Source of the DNA: Oceanospirillaceae bacterium
Lineage (GTDB): Bacteria; Pseudomonadota; Gammaproteobacteria; Pseudomonadales; Oceanobacteraceae
Direction of reading: 5' to 3'
Assembly (NCBI GenBank): GCA_024234265.1
Contig: JACKOM010000011.1
Coordinates: 21,609-85,608 of the forward strand
DNA length: 64,000 nt
Program-made: the position numbers and the translations under genes
In this document: positions 26,221 through 34,910 of the stretch, one piece after another
Position numbering within the stretch: the stretch's first letter is position 1
Layout: every line of letters begins with the position of its first letter
The notes under the pieces: generated by a model
Databases searched by the model: none
Told to the model about the DNA's origin: nothing
Seen by the model: only the letters and a program-made list of their open reading frames with translations

Positions 26221-27840
26221 TCAGAGCAGCAGGTGGCGCACATCCGAGAGTAACTCCGCCAGATAACGGGTAAAACGCGCCGCTTCCGCACCATCCACCA
26301 CCCTGTGGTCATAACTGACCGACAACGGCAGCATGAGGCGCGGTGCAAACTGCTTACCGTCCCACACGGGTTTGATACTGGCTTTGGAAACCCCGAGTAT
26401 GGCCACCTGGGGGGCATTCACAATCGGCGTAAAGGCTGTGCCACCAATGCCACCCAAACTGGAAATGGTAAAACTCGCCCCGGCCATGGCATCGAGCGGC
26501 AATTTTTTATCGCGTGCTTTTGCGGCAAGCAGGGAAGATTCACGCGCAATGTCCGTGACGGATTTTTTATCGGCATCTTTAATCACCGGCACCACCAAGC
26601 CATCGGGGGTGTCCACCGCAATGCCCACATGGTAATAGCCCTTATAAATCAGGGATTGGCCATCGGCGGAAAGTGAACTGTTAAAGGCCGGAAATGCCTG
26701 CAGGGCTTTAACACAGGCTTTGGTGATAAATGCGAGCGGTGTGACTTTTACATCCGCCGGCAACATGGCCGCCATGGGCCCTTTGCGGTATTCCTCAAGG
26801 GCGGTGATATCCGCCTCATCAAACTGCGTCACCTGAGGAATCGTCAGCCAGGAAATACGCATATTGCGTGCGGTGGCGAGTTTAATTTTGCTGAGCGCTT
26901 TGCTTTCCACCGGGCCAAAACGGCTGAAATCCTCGGCGGGTAATTCCGGCAGGGCAAAACCACCGGCAGCGGCTGCGGGCTGCTGCATTTTTTGTTTTAC
27001 AAAAGCCTGCAGGTCTTCTTTTAAAATGCGGTTACGCGGGCCACTGCCCTTCACCTGGGTGAGATCAACCCCTAATTCCCGCGCCAGCATACGCACCGCA
27101 GGGCCGGCGTGAACATCTTTGCCACTGGGCAAATTGTCGGATGCATTCAATGCGGCTGCCGCTGTAATTACTTTGTCGGCGGCGGGGGCAGATTGCGCAG
27201 CGCTTTGCACAGGTTTTTGTGCAACAGCAACTGCGGGCTGTGCTGCTGAAATTTTTTCTGCTGCGCTGAAACGCATTTCCGCAATCGGTGTACCGCTGTT
27301 AACTTTATCACCCACTTTCACCAGATAACGCAGCAGCACACCGGCCCGTGGTGCGGGCACATCCATGCTGGCTTTATCGGATTCGAGCACAATTAATGAG
27401 GCTTCGGCATTTAAGCTGTCGCCTTCTTTGGCGACCAGTTCAATCACGCTGACCTGACTCATGCCACCTAAATCCGGCACGCATATTTGCTCGCTGGCAC
27501 CCGTATTAACGGCGGGTGCAACAGGGCTTACAGCATCGGTAATTTGCGGATTCACAATCTGATTTTGCGCCTGCACAGCTGCAACCTGCGCAGGTGTATC
27601 CGCAGAAATTTCCAGGCTCAGTACCACGGAGCCAGTGCTGACTTTATCACCTTTTTTTACGTCAATACTGCGGATAATGCCCGCCGCTGGGCTGGGAATA
27701 TCCATGCTGGCTTTATCGGATTCCACCACAATTAAGGTGTCTTCCGCGGCAACCCTGTCACCCACTGCCACGCTGATTTCAATCACTTCAACCTGCTCTA
27801 TGCCACCTAAGTCGGGCACTGTGACGTTTTGCATTGTCAT
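26221..27840 (-). CDS. aceF: Pyruvate dehydrogenase E2, dihydrolipoamide acetyltransferase
   Basis: Carries acetyl groups on lipoyl arms and transfers them to coenzyme A in the pyruvate dehydrogenase complex. The 539 residues hold two lipoyl domains (lipoyl-Lys in ESDKASMD near 41 and again near 157), Ala/Pro-rich linkers, and an E1/E3-binding domain near 240-275 (AGPAVRMLARELGVDLTQVKGSGPRNRILKEDL). The catalytic domain has SYDHRVVDGAEAARF near 510. E. coli has three lipoyl domains, while two is common in pseudomonads and relatives. The ATG at 27840 has GAGGGGGC before it. It starts 14 bases after the aceE stop. No E3 gene follows here. Confidence 0.96.
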   Translation of the reverse strand: MTMQNVTVPDLGGIEQVEVIEISVAVGDRVAAEDTLIVVESDKASMDIPSPAAGIIRSIDVKKGDKVSTGSVVLSLEISADTPAQVAAVQAQNQIVNPQITDAVSPVAPAVNTGASEQICVPDLGGMSQVSVIELVAKEGDSLNAEASLIVLESDKASMDVPAPRAGVLLRYLVKVGDKVNSGTPIAEMRFSAAEKISAAQPAVAVAQKPVQSAAQSAPAADKVITAAAALNASDNLPSGKDVHAGPAVRMLARELGVDLTQVKGSGPRNRILKEDLQAFVKQKMQQPAAAAGGFALPELPAEDFSRFGPVESKALSKIKLATARNMRISWLTIPQVTQFDEADITALEEYRKGPMAAMLPADVKVTPLAFITKACVKALQAFPAFNSSLSADGQSLIYKGYYHVGIAVDTPDGLVVPVIKDADKKSVTDIARESSLLAAKARDKKLPLDAMAGASFTISSLGGIGGTAFTPIVNAPQVAILGVSKASIKPVWDGKQFAPRLMLPLSVSYDHRVVDGAEAARFTRYLAELLSDVRHLLL

Positions 27841-27853
27841 TTTTTTTGCCCCC

Positions 27854-30529
27854 TCAGCTGTACATAGGATCGTTTTTATCGGCATTTATGCCGTATTTTT
27901 CCATGGCTTTTTTAATCTCTGCAGGTTTTACATCGCCCTGCCCGGCTAACGCACGCAGGGTTTCAAGCACCACAAAATAACGGTCCACTTCAAAGAAGCG
28001 GCGTAATTTTTCCCGCGAATCACTGCGCCCGAAACCATCCGTGCCCAAGGTGTAATAGGCGCGCTCTTTAGGTAAATACGCACGTAATTGTTCGGAATAG
28101 GCTTTGATGTAATCCGTGGCAGAAATGATCGGCCCTTCCGTGTTTTTCAGGCAGCTTTGCAGATAATTTTCCTGCTGATTTTTGCCTGGGTTCAGGCGGT
28201 TATGGCGCTCCACTGCGCGGCCATCGCGGGCCAGTTCGTTGTAGCTGGTAACACTCCACACCTGGGCATCCACACCGTGTTCTTTGGCAAGAATTTCCCG
28301 CGCGGCAATCACCTCACGCAAAATCGTGCCGCTGCCAAACAGCTGCACTTTTTTGCCTTTGCCGCTGTGTGCATGCAGGCAATACAAACCTTTAATAATG
28401 CCTTCCTCCACACCTTTGGGCATGGCAGGTTGCAGGTAGTTTTCATTCATCACTGTGATGTAATAAAACACCCGCTCGTGGTTGTGATACATGCGCTTTA
28501 AACCATCGCGGATAATCACCGCTAATTCATAACCGAAGGTGGGATCGTAGGTCACACAATTGGGAATAGTACCGGCCAGAATATGGCTGTGGCCATCCTG
28601 ATGCTGCAAACCTTCACCATTTAATGTGGTGCGCCCCGAGGTTGCGCCGATTAAAAAGCCCTGGGCCTGGCAATCACCCGCCGCCCAGGCGAGATCGCCA
28701 ATACGCTGAAAACCAAACATGGAATAAAAAATATAAAACGGGATCATCGCCATGTCGTAGGTACTGTAAGCGGTGGCCGCCGCCAGCCATGCGGCAAATG
28801 CGCCGGCTTCGTTAATACCTTCTTCGAGAATGCGCCCCTGTTTATCTTCCTTGTAATACATGACCTGGCCAAAATCGACCGGCTCATATAATTGACCTTC
28901 GGAGGAATAAATCCCCATCTGGCGGAATAAACCTTCCATACCAAAAGTACGTGCTTCATCGGGCACAATCGGCACTAAACGGTCGGTCAGGGCTTTATCT
29001 TTCACCAGGGCCGATAAAATACGCACAAACGCCATAGTAGTGGAAATTTCCCGCTCACCACTGCCTTCGGTCACTGCATTAAATAAACTTAATGCGGGTA
29101 TGGCTAACGGGGTTTTATTTTCACGTCGCACCGGCATAAAACCACCGAGTTTTTCACGGCGTTTACGCATGTACTGAATTTCTGCGCTGTCTTCGGGTGG
29201 GCGATAAAAAGGCACATTGCGGATTTGATCGTCATTCAGGGGAATATCAAAACGATCGCGGAATTCACGTATGGTTTGCTCATCGACTTTTTTCAGGCTG
29301 TGTGTATCGTTTTTCGCTTCACCGGCATCCCCCATGCCATAACCTTTAATGGTGTGGGCAAGAATAACCGTGGGCTGGCCTTTGTGATTCACCGCAGCAT
29401 GGTAGGCCGCATACATTTTGTAAGGATCGTGCCCACCGCGGTTGAGCTGGAAAATTTCTTCGTCGCTCATGTTTTTCACCAGCTCGACAGTCTCGGGGTA
29501 TTTACCGAAAAAATGCTCTTTGGTGTAAGCGCCGCCCTTGGCTTTGTAATTCTGGAACTCACCATCCACCACTTCGTCCATGCGTTTTTGCAGCATGCCG
29601 GATTTATCTTTGGCGAGCAGCGCATCCCAGTGACGGCCCCACACCACTTTAATCACGTTCCAGCCGGCACCGCGGAATTCACATTCCAGCTCCTGAATAA
29701 TTTTGCCGTTGCCTCGCACCGGGCCATCGAGGCGCTGTAAATTACAGTTCACCACAAAGATCAGGTTTTCGAGTTTTTCACGGCCCGCTAAACCGATTGC
29801 ACCAAGGCTTTCCGGCTCATCACATTCCCCATCCCCTAAAAATGCCCAGACTTTGCGGTCAAGGCGCGGCACCAAACCACGGGCCGAGATATAACGCATA
29901 AAATGCGCCTGATAAATCGCCTGCAGGGGGCCTAACCCCATGGATACGGTCGGGAATTGCCAATAATCGGGCATGAGTTTGGGGTGCGGGTAAGAAGACA
30001 GGCCTTTGCCATCCACTTCACGGCGGAAATTCTCCAGGCGGTCTTCATCAAAACGTCCTTCCAGGTAACTGCGGGCATACAGGCCGGGGGCAATATGCCC
30101 CTGGAAATACACCAGATCACCCAGCGGGCAATCTTCACTGCCCGCATTCGGGGCGCGGAAAAAATAGTTAAACGCCACATCGTACAAAGTGGCGCTGGAG
30201 GCAAAACTGGAAATATGCCCGCCTAAATCGTCACCGGATTTATTGGCGCGCACCACCATGGCCAGGGCATTCCAGCGCACCAGGGAGCGGATGCGCCGTT
30301 CGATAAATAAATCCCCCGGCATACGCGCTTCAGCGGCGGGCGGAATGGTATTGCGGAAGGGGGTATTTAACGAAAACGCGAGGGGCAGACCATCGCGGGT
30401 GGCACGTTCGGCAAGGCGCTCCAGCAGGTATTTGGCCCGCTCAAGGCCCTCCTCACGGATCACCGAATCAATGGATGCCAGCCACTCTAAGGTTTCAACC
30501 GGATCAAGGTCCTTATCGAACGTCGCCAT
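27854..30529 (-). CDS. aceE: Pyruvate dehydrogenase E1 component (homodimeric type)
   Basis: A thiamine-diphosphate enzyme that decarboxylates pyruvate and acetylates the lipoyl arm of AceF. The 891 residues begin MATFDKDLDPVETLEWL. SSFASSATLYDVAFNYFF, GDLVYFQGH and the thiamine-binding GDGECDEPESLGAI...NCNLQRLDGPVRGN stretch (about 230-265) follow. Later come EGLFRQMGIYSSEGQLYEPVD and the transketolase-like middle, ending near FGRSDSREKLRRFFEVD. The chosen ATG has AAGGGAG seven bases before it. Upstream in-frame codons overlap the leader. It lies downstream of btuF, with 67 bases between that contain an inverted repeat over the ribosome binding site. Confidence 0.97.
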   Translation of the reverse strand: MATFDKDLDPVETLEWLASIDSVIREEGLERAKYLLERLAERATRDGLPLAFSLNTPFRNTIPPAAEARMPGDLFIERRIRSLVRWNALAMVVRANKSGDDLGGHISSFASSATLYDVAFNYFFRAPNAGSEDCPLGDLVYFQGHIAPGLYARSYLEGRFDEDRLENFRREVDGKGLSSYPHPKLMPDYWQFPTVSMGLGPLQAIYQAHFMRYISARGLVPRLDRKVWAFLGDGECDEPESLGAIGLAGREKLENLIFVVNCNLQRLDGPVRGNGKIIQELECEFRGAGWNVIKVVWGRHWDALLAKDKSGMLQKRMDEVVDGEFQNYKAKGGAYTKEHFFGKYPETVELVKNMSDEEIFQLNRGGHDPYKMYAAYHAAVNHKGQPTVILAHTIKGYGMGDAGEAKNDTHSLKKVDEQTIREFRDRFDIPLNDDQIRNVPFYRPPEDSAEIQYMRKRREKLGGFMPVRRENKTPLAIPALSLFNAVTEGSGEREISTTMAFVRILSALVKDKALTDRLVPIVPDEARTFGMEGLFRQMGIYSSEGQLYEPVDFGQVMYYKEDKQGRILEEGINEAGAFAAWLAAATAYSTYDMAMIPFYIFYSMFGFQRIGDLAWAAGDCQAQGFLIGATSGRTTLNGEGLQHQDGHSHILAGTIPNCVTYDPTFGYELAVIIRDGLKRMYHNHERVFYYITVMNENYLQPAMPKGVEEGIIKGLYCLHAHSGKGKKVQLFGSGTILREVIAAREILAKEHGVDAQVWSVTSYNELARDGRAVERHNRLNPGKNQQENYLQSCLKNTEGPIISATDYIKAYSEQLRAYLPKERAYYTLGTDGFGRSDSREKLRRFFEVDRYFVVLETLRALAGQGDVKPAEIKKAMEKYGINADKNDPMYS

Positions 30530-30536
30530 AAGGGCG

Positions 30537-30581
30537 CTCCCTTGTGCAATAAAGTTATAAAAAACAGTATAGACAAGGGAG
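30537..30581 (-). promoter_or_regulatory. Inverted repeat masking the aceE ribosome binding site
   Basis: On the minus strand CTCCCTTGT and ACAAGGGAG form a perfect 9-bp repeat with a 27-base AT-rich spacer. The second arm contains the aceE Shine-Dalgarno AAGGGAG, so a transcript entering from btuF could hide it. A transcript starting inside the AT-rich spacer (TATACT or TATAAC could serve as -10 boxes) would lack the first arm and be freely translated. The repeat is seen; the mechanism is inference. Confidence 0.5.
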
Positions 30582-30596
30582 GGGCGAAAAATAGCG

Positions 30597-31457
30597 TTAA
30601 CGGGAACTGGCGGCAGATATTTTTTCGCGGGCCTGATCAAGGTAAGTGCAGAGTTTTTCCACCCCTACCAGAATGCCCGGCACGGGGCGGGAAATATCAT
30701 CCCCGGAAATCACATAAAATTGGCCGAGCTGATTAGCCGCCAACGAGGGCCACTGCCGCCAGGGCAACATGCTTTTGGCATCGGCGGTTTCACCGGCGCT
30801 GATAATCACCTGCGGATTTAAACGCAATACACTTTCCACACTCACCTGGGGCACCACCACGGGCGCATCGGCAAATATATTCTGCCCGCCGCAAGCACGT
30901 ATGCCGAAATCAATCATATTGTCTTTATTCAGGCTCATCAGTGGCTCGGACCACACCTGATAAAACACCCGCACCGGCGCACGGCTGGCATAACGGTTTT
31001 CCAATGCCCGCCAGGCATTGAGAAATTGCGCAGCGTTTTGCTCCGCAATATTCACATGGCCACTTAATTGCCCGAAGCGGCGAATAGTATCGGCAATATC
31101 CTGCGGGGTTTTAGGGTCGGAATATTCAATGCGCAGGCCGAGTTTGGCGAGTTTTTCTAATTGTGCAGTTAAAGCATTGCCCGGCCAGGTGATAATTAAA
31201 TCCGGTTTTAAACGCAGCACATTTTCCAGCTGCAGGCTGCGGTAATCCCCCACCCGCGGAATTTTTTTGGCAGCCTCGGGGTAATCACTGTAGGCCACTG
31301 TGCCCACCACCTGCGCACCGGCACCGGCGGCAAATAATAATTCGGTGATGTGCGGCGCGAGTGCGACGATGCGTTTCACCGGGGCGGCATTTTCCGCGGC
31401 CAAACTGCCGGCAGAAAAAAACAGCAGCATTAAACAGGAACAGGCAATACGTAACAT
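30597..31457 (-). CDS. btuF: Periplasmic cobalamin-binding protein BtuF
   Basis: Captures cobalamin in the periplasm for the BtuCD ABC transporter. The 286 residues start with a signal peptide (about 1-20, cleaved after SLA). The fold matches the two-lobed helical-backbone binding proteins: RIVALAPHITELLFAAGAGAQVVG...SDYPEAAKKIPRVGDYRSLQLE-x-VLRLKPDLIITW near 30-95. A second lobe has VWSEPLMSLNKDNMI-type residues and VSVESVLRLNPQVIISAG. No btuC or btuD lies nearby, so the permease must be elsewhere. It is the last gene of cobU-cobT-cobC-btuF, starting two bases after cobC. Confidence 0.92.
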   Translation of the reverse strand: MLRIACSCLMLLFFSAGSLAAENAAPVKRIVALAPHITELLFAAGAGAQVVGTVAYSDYPEAAKKIPRVGDYRSLQLENVLRLKPDLIITWPGNALTAQLEKLAKLGLRIEYSDPKTPQDIADTIRRFGQLSGHVNIAEQNAAQFLNAWRALENRYASRAPVRVFYQVWSEPLMSLNKDNMIDFGIRACGGQNIFADAPVVVPQVSVESVLRLNPQVIISAGETADAKSMLPWRQWPSLAANQLGQFYVISGDDISRPVPGILVGVEKLCTYLDQAREKISAASSR

Positions 31458-31459
31458 AA

Positions 31460-32035
31460 TTAACCGTGGCGTTTCAGGCGGTAGAAATAGGGTTCATGGC
31501 CCTGCACATCTACCTGGCTGATGCAGGCATAGGGCACATCCATGCGGTTGATATTCACAAATGGCAGGCCCAATACTTCTTTTAACAGCAGGCGAATAAC
31601 CCCGCCATGGCAAATTACCAGCACGTTTTCCTGTTTAATTTGCAGCACTTTAAACCAGGCTTTTAATACCCTGGCTTCAAAATCCAATACGGCTTCCCCT
31701 TGCGGGGCTGTGTAGTGCATGGGATTTTCCCACAGGCCTTTAATGGCGTCGTAATCCTCCGCCATCACGCTGCTGAAGGATTTATTTTCAAAACGTCCGA
31801 AATCAAATTCCTGCAGATCATCTTCGATATTCAGGGGCAGGCCACGGGCTTCACTGAACTGCCGGGCAAATTCCCGGCAGCGGCTTAAGGGGGATGTCAC
31901 CACATGCTGCACATTAATTTCAGCAAGGGCTGTTTGCATTTGCTGCCACCCCAATGGCGTTAGCGGGTGATCGGTGCGGCCACGGAAAACCTCACCGCCT
32001 TCTGGCTCACCGTGGCGCAGCAAATAAATATTCAC
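31460..32035 (-). CDS. cobC: Histidine phosphatase, probable alpha-ribazole phosphatase
   Basis: Probably removes phosphate from alpha-ribazole phosphate or the finished cobalamin phosphate in lower-ligand assembly. The 191 residues have the branch-2 signature LRHGEPEGG with the catalytic His8, the second-phase SPLSRCREFA near 48, the acid residue in EFDFGRFE near 75, and ICHGGVIRLLL with the second catalytic His near 150. The general family has many substrates; the cobalamin assignment comes from its position between cobT and btuF. Its ATG overlaps the cobT stop by four bases (ATGA). Confidence 0.85.
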   Translation of the reverse strand: MNIYLLRHGEPEGGEVFRGRTDHPLTPLGWQQMQTALAEINVQHVVTSPLSRCREFARQFSEARGLPLNIEDDLQEFDFGRFENKSFSSVMAEDYDAIKGLWENPMHYTAPQGEAVLDFEARVLKAWFKVLQIKQENVLVICHGGVIRLLLKEVLGLPFVNINRMDVPYACISQVDVQGHEPYFYRLKRHG

Positions 32036-33078
32036 TGCTCGCTCACCCCGGCGCTGGCGAAGGTCGCCATATCCGCATGTAATGCGCAGGCATTTTGCAA
32101 AATACTAAGGGCCAGGGCCGCACCACTGCCCTCACCTAAACGCATATCCAGTTGCAATAACGGGCGACCATTTAATGCACTGAGCATTTTGCCGTGGGCA
32201 CCTTCGGCGCTCTGGTGGGCAAAAAATAAATACTCTTTTAATTGCGGTTGCACGGCATTTGCCCACAGGGCGGCAGCAGTGGTGATAAAACCATCCACCA
32301 GCACCACTAAACCTAATTGCGCGGCGCGGATATAAGCGCCGGCAATCGCCGCGATTTCAAGGCCGCCAAGGGCCTGCATAATCGCCATTGGCTCGCTCGC
32401 CGCATGTAATTGATGCAGTTTGAGGGCATTTTCCAGCACGTGAATTTTATGCTGTAAACCTGCGTCATTCAGGCCGGTGCCACGCCCGGCCATTTCTGCC
32501 ACAGGGCAATTGAGTAATACACAGGCAAGGGCTGCGGCGCTGCTGGTATTACCAATGCCCATTTCACCGGCCACAAAAATTTGTGCACCCTTTGCTGCGG
32601 CCCGCTCGGCCGCCTCTTTACCCACCTGCAGGGCTGCGGCCAGCTGCGGCGCGCTCAGGGCAGGCCCCTGGCTGAAATCCGCACTGCCATTGCTGATGCG
32701 TGCATCCACCACACCGGGCAGATTTTCCAGGGCGCTGACAGTGCCCACGTTTACCACTTCCAGTGCCGCACCCTGCTGGCGGGACAATACACATACCGCT
32801 GCGCCGCCACGGGAGAAATTACGCACCATTTCAGCTGTTACCACCTGCGGGAAGGCACTCACCCCTTGGGCACAAATGCCGTGGTCGGCGGCAAATACCA
32901 CCACCTGGGATTTATCCGCCTTAGGAATTTCCAGCCCCTGCACGGCAGCCATGCGAATGGCGATTTCCTCCAGCATACCGAGGGAACCTGCGGGTTTGGT
33001 GAGTGTGCCCTGGCGGGCCTGCGCGGCAGCACGTGCCTGTGAATTTAACGGGTGTAACGGGGCTGTTAACCAGCTCAT
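32032..33078 (-). CDS. cobT: Nicotinate-nucleotide:dimethylbenzimidazole phosphoribosyltransferase
   Basis: Makes alpha-ribazole phosphate, activating the lower ligand of cobalamin. The 348 residues match the family: KPAGSLGMLEE near 28, VVFAADHGIC near 60, GVSAFPQVVTAEMV and NFSRGGAAV near 75-95, then GEMGIGNTSSAAAL near 170, GRGTGL near 193, and a C-terminal glycine-rich GKMLSALNGRPLLQLDMRLGEGSGAALAL stretch. Both its ends overlap neighbours by four bases, so it is translationally coupled to cobU and cobC. Confidence 0.95.
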   Translation of the reverse strand: MSWLTAPLHPLNSQARAAAQARQGTLTKPAGSLGMLEEIAIRMAAVQGLEIPKADKSQVVVFAADHGICAQGVSAFPQVVTAEMVRNFSRGGAAVCVLSRQQGAALEVVNVGTVSALENLPGVVDARISNGSADFSQGPALSAPQLAAALQVGKEAAERAAAKGAQIFVAGEMGIGNTSSAAALACVLLNCPVAEMAGRGTGLNDAGLQHKIHVLENALKLHQLHAASEPMAIMQALGGLEIAAIAGAYIRAAQLGLVVLVDGFITTAAALWANAVQPQLKEYLFFAHQSAEGAHGKMLSALNGRPLLQLDMRLGEGSGAALALSILQNACALHADMATFASAGVSEQ

Positions 33079-33590
33079 GCGGGTTCCTTAACTGACAGGG
33101 GAATACCGGCCACCATCAGGGTGACCCGTTCGGCAAGTTGGGCGATGCGCTGGTGCAAACGCCCAAGTTCATCCACATAACGCCGTGAAGCTTCGCCAAG
33201 GGGCACAACCCCGAGGGATATTTCATTACTAACCACTAAAATCTGTGCGCCGCTGTGCTGCAAGCTGTGCAACAGGGCATCACATGCTGCGCTGGCATCC
33301 TGCCCATGGTAATGCAGGTTGTTTAACCACAACGTCAGGCAGTCAATCAGCAACAGCTGCCCGGCGGGGGCTGCATCAATGGCTGCGGCCAGTTGCAGGG
33401 GTTCTTCACACAGCTGCCAGTGGGCCGGGCGGTCACTCTGGTGGCGGGCGATACGCTCGGCCATTTCCCCGTCGCTGACTTCGGCGGTGGCGATATACAG
33501 CACCTGCTGCGCAGATTGCGCGGCCAGTTGCTCGGCGTAGTGGCTTTTACCACTGCGGGCGCCGCCCAGTATCAAATGCAGCCTGGCCAT
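33075..33590 (-). CDS. cobU: Adenosylcobinamide kinase / phosphate guanylyltransferase
   Basis: Phosphorylates adenosylcobinamide and adds GMP, making the acceptor for CobS. The start at 33590 gives a 171-residue protein beginning MARLHLILGGARSGKSHYAE, with the P loop at about 8-15. EIARHQ-type ARHQSDRPAHW follows near 50, then IDCLTLWLNNL near 80 and the C-terminal VSNEISLGVVPLGEASRRYVDELG. Longer in-frame sequence upstream is non-coding overlap with the divergent PilZ gene. It is the first gene of the salvage operon. No cobalamin riboswitch lies in the 76 bases before it. Confidence 0.94.
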   Translation of the reverse strand: MARLHLILGGARSGKSHYAEQLAAQSAQQVLYIATAEVSDGEMAERIARHQSDRPAHWQLCEEPLQLAAAIDAAPAGQLLLIDCLTLWLNNLHYHGQDASAACDALLHSLQHSGAQILVVSNEISLGVVPLGEASRRYVDELGRLHQRIAQLAERVTLMVAGIPLSVKEPA

Positions 33591-33666
33591 TGAGGTTCCA
33601 TTCGTAGAATAAAAAATGCGGGCTAATATTAATGGGTTACAGGCGAAAATCCCACAGGGGGCAGGC

Positions 33667-34014
33667 ATGCGGGACCAACGGAAATTCATGCGCCATACGC
33701 TCAACAGCACAGTGAGTGTGTTTAATAACCATAACCACGAATACCTGGGCATTGTGGTGGATATCTCCGAACAAGGCCTGATGGTGTCCAGCGCCATGCC
33801 TCTGGAGTGCGATAAAAAATACATACTGCAGATTGTGGATGCCCCGGTGAACGGCGGTGGCCGCCATAGTGGCAGCATCAGCGCGCGGGCGGTGTGGTCC
33901 GCCAAAATCAACAGCACTATGTATGGCACCGGCTTTGAAATAGAATCCCGCTCCGAGCAGGCCAGTGCGATGTTTAAACGTTATGTCGAAGAAGGAATAT
34001 CGTCTCGGAGTTGA
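33667..34014 (+). CDS. PilZ-domain protein (cyclic di-GMP receptor)
   Basis: A 115-residue stand-alone PilZ domain. Both cyclic di-GMP motifs are present: R-x-x-x-R in QRKFMRH near residue 5-9 and D-x-S-x-x-G in DISEQG near 35-40. A beta-barrel follows, with ARAVWSAKINSTMYGTGFEIES near 75-95. I chose the ATG at 33667, with GGGGGCAGG before it, over one at 33616 that lacks a binding site. Its last 32 bases overlap the start of the ROK kinase in another frame. The output partner is not known. Confidence 0.88.
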   Translation: MRDQRKFMRHTLNSTVSVFNNHNHEYLGIVVDISEQGLMVSSAMPLECDKKYILQIVDAPVNGGGRHSGSISARAVWSAKINSTMYGTGFEIESRSEQASAMFKRYVEEGISSRS

Positions 34015-34900
34015 TCTGGGCGGCACCAAAATTGAAATTACCGCCATGGATGAACGCGGCCAGCTGAGTCTGCGTAAACGCATCCCCACCCCGGCAAACC
34101 ACTACCCCACCCTGTTAGAAACCCTTAGCCAGCTGGTGACCGACACCGAGGCTGAATTAAACGTCAGCGGCTGTCCGCTGGGTATCGGCATTCCCGGGGC
34201 GATTTCACCTGCCACGGGCCTGATTAAAAACGCCAACACCACCTGCTTGATTGGCCAGGCTCTGCACCGGGATTTAGGCACGCGCCTGAAGCGCACGGTC
34301 AAACTGGAAAACGACGCCAACTGCTTTGCTCTGTCGGAAGCCATGGACGGGGCCGGCGCAGGTTATGCCAGTGTTTTTGGGGTGATTCTGGGCACGGGTG
34401 TAGGCGGCGGCCTGGTGATTAACGGCCAGTTATTAAATGGCCCCAATGCCATCAGTGGCGAATGGGGCCACAACCCCCTGCCCTGGCCCGGCAGCACGGA
34501 TTTACCGGCACAAACCTGTTATTGCGGCAAACAGGGCTGCATTGAAACCTACCTGAGTGGGCCGGGTTTTGCGCGCCAAGCGGCAGCGCAGCAGAATTTA
34601 AGTGGCAACAGCCGCGAGATTATCGCGTTGTATCAGGCGGGCGATGCAGCAGCGCAACAAGCCTATGCTGCGTATGTGGATCGCCTTGCGCGCGCACTGG
34701 CGACTGTGATTAACGTGGTTGATCCCCACGTGATTGTGCTCGGCGGCGGTATGTCGAATATCACAAGCCTTTATCAGGATGTACCTGCCCGTTGGGGCCG
34801 TTATGTGTTTTCCGATACGGTTGAAACCCTGCTGGTGAAAAACCAGCACGGGGATTCAAGTGGTGTGCGCGGCGCGGCTTGGTTAAATTCGCTGTGTTAA
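33983..34900 (+). CDS. mak: ROK-family sugar kinase, fructokinase (Mak) type
   Basis: Phosphorylates a hexose, most likely fructose, with ATP. The 305 residues are close to E. coli Mak in sequence: LGVDLGGTKIE with the ATP-binding loop near 8, PTPANHYP near 35, GIPGAISP-x-TGLIKNANTT near 70-85, and LENDANCFALSEA with the catalytic Asp near 115. SGEWGHNPLPWPG near 165, the zinc motif (CYCGKQGCIET near 185) and VIVLGGGMSN...HGDSSGVRGAAWL at the end follow. The start overlaps the PilZ gene by 32 bases, suggesting coupled translation. Confidence 0.9.
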   Translation: MSKKEYRLGVDLGGTKIEITAMDERGQLSLRKRIPTPANHYPTLLETLSQLVTDTEAELNVSGCPLGIGIPGAISPATGLIKNANTTCLIGQALHRDLGTRLKRTVKLENDANCFALSEAMDGAGAGYASVFGVILGTGVGGGLVINGQLLNGPNAISGEWGHNPLPWPGSTDLPAQTCYCGKQGCIETYLSGPGFARQAAAQQNLSGNSREIIALYQAGDAAAQQAYAAYVDRLARALATVINVVDPHVIVLGGGMSNITSLYQDVPARWGRYVFSDTVETLLVKNQHGDSSGVRGAAWLNSLC

Positions 34901-34910
34901 ATGCGCCGGG

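Noticed and set aside
33591..33929. N-terminal extension of CobU
   Set aside because: The extra 113 residues overlap the divergent PilZ gene and do not match the family. CobU starts at its MARLHLILGG sequence.
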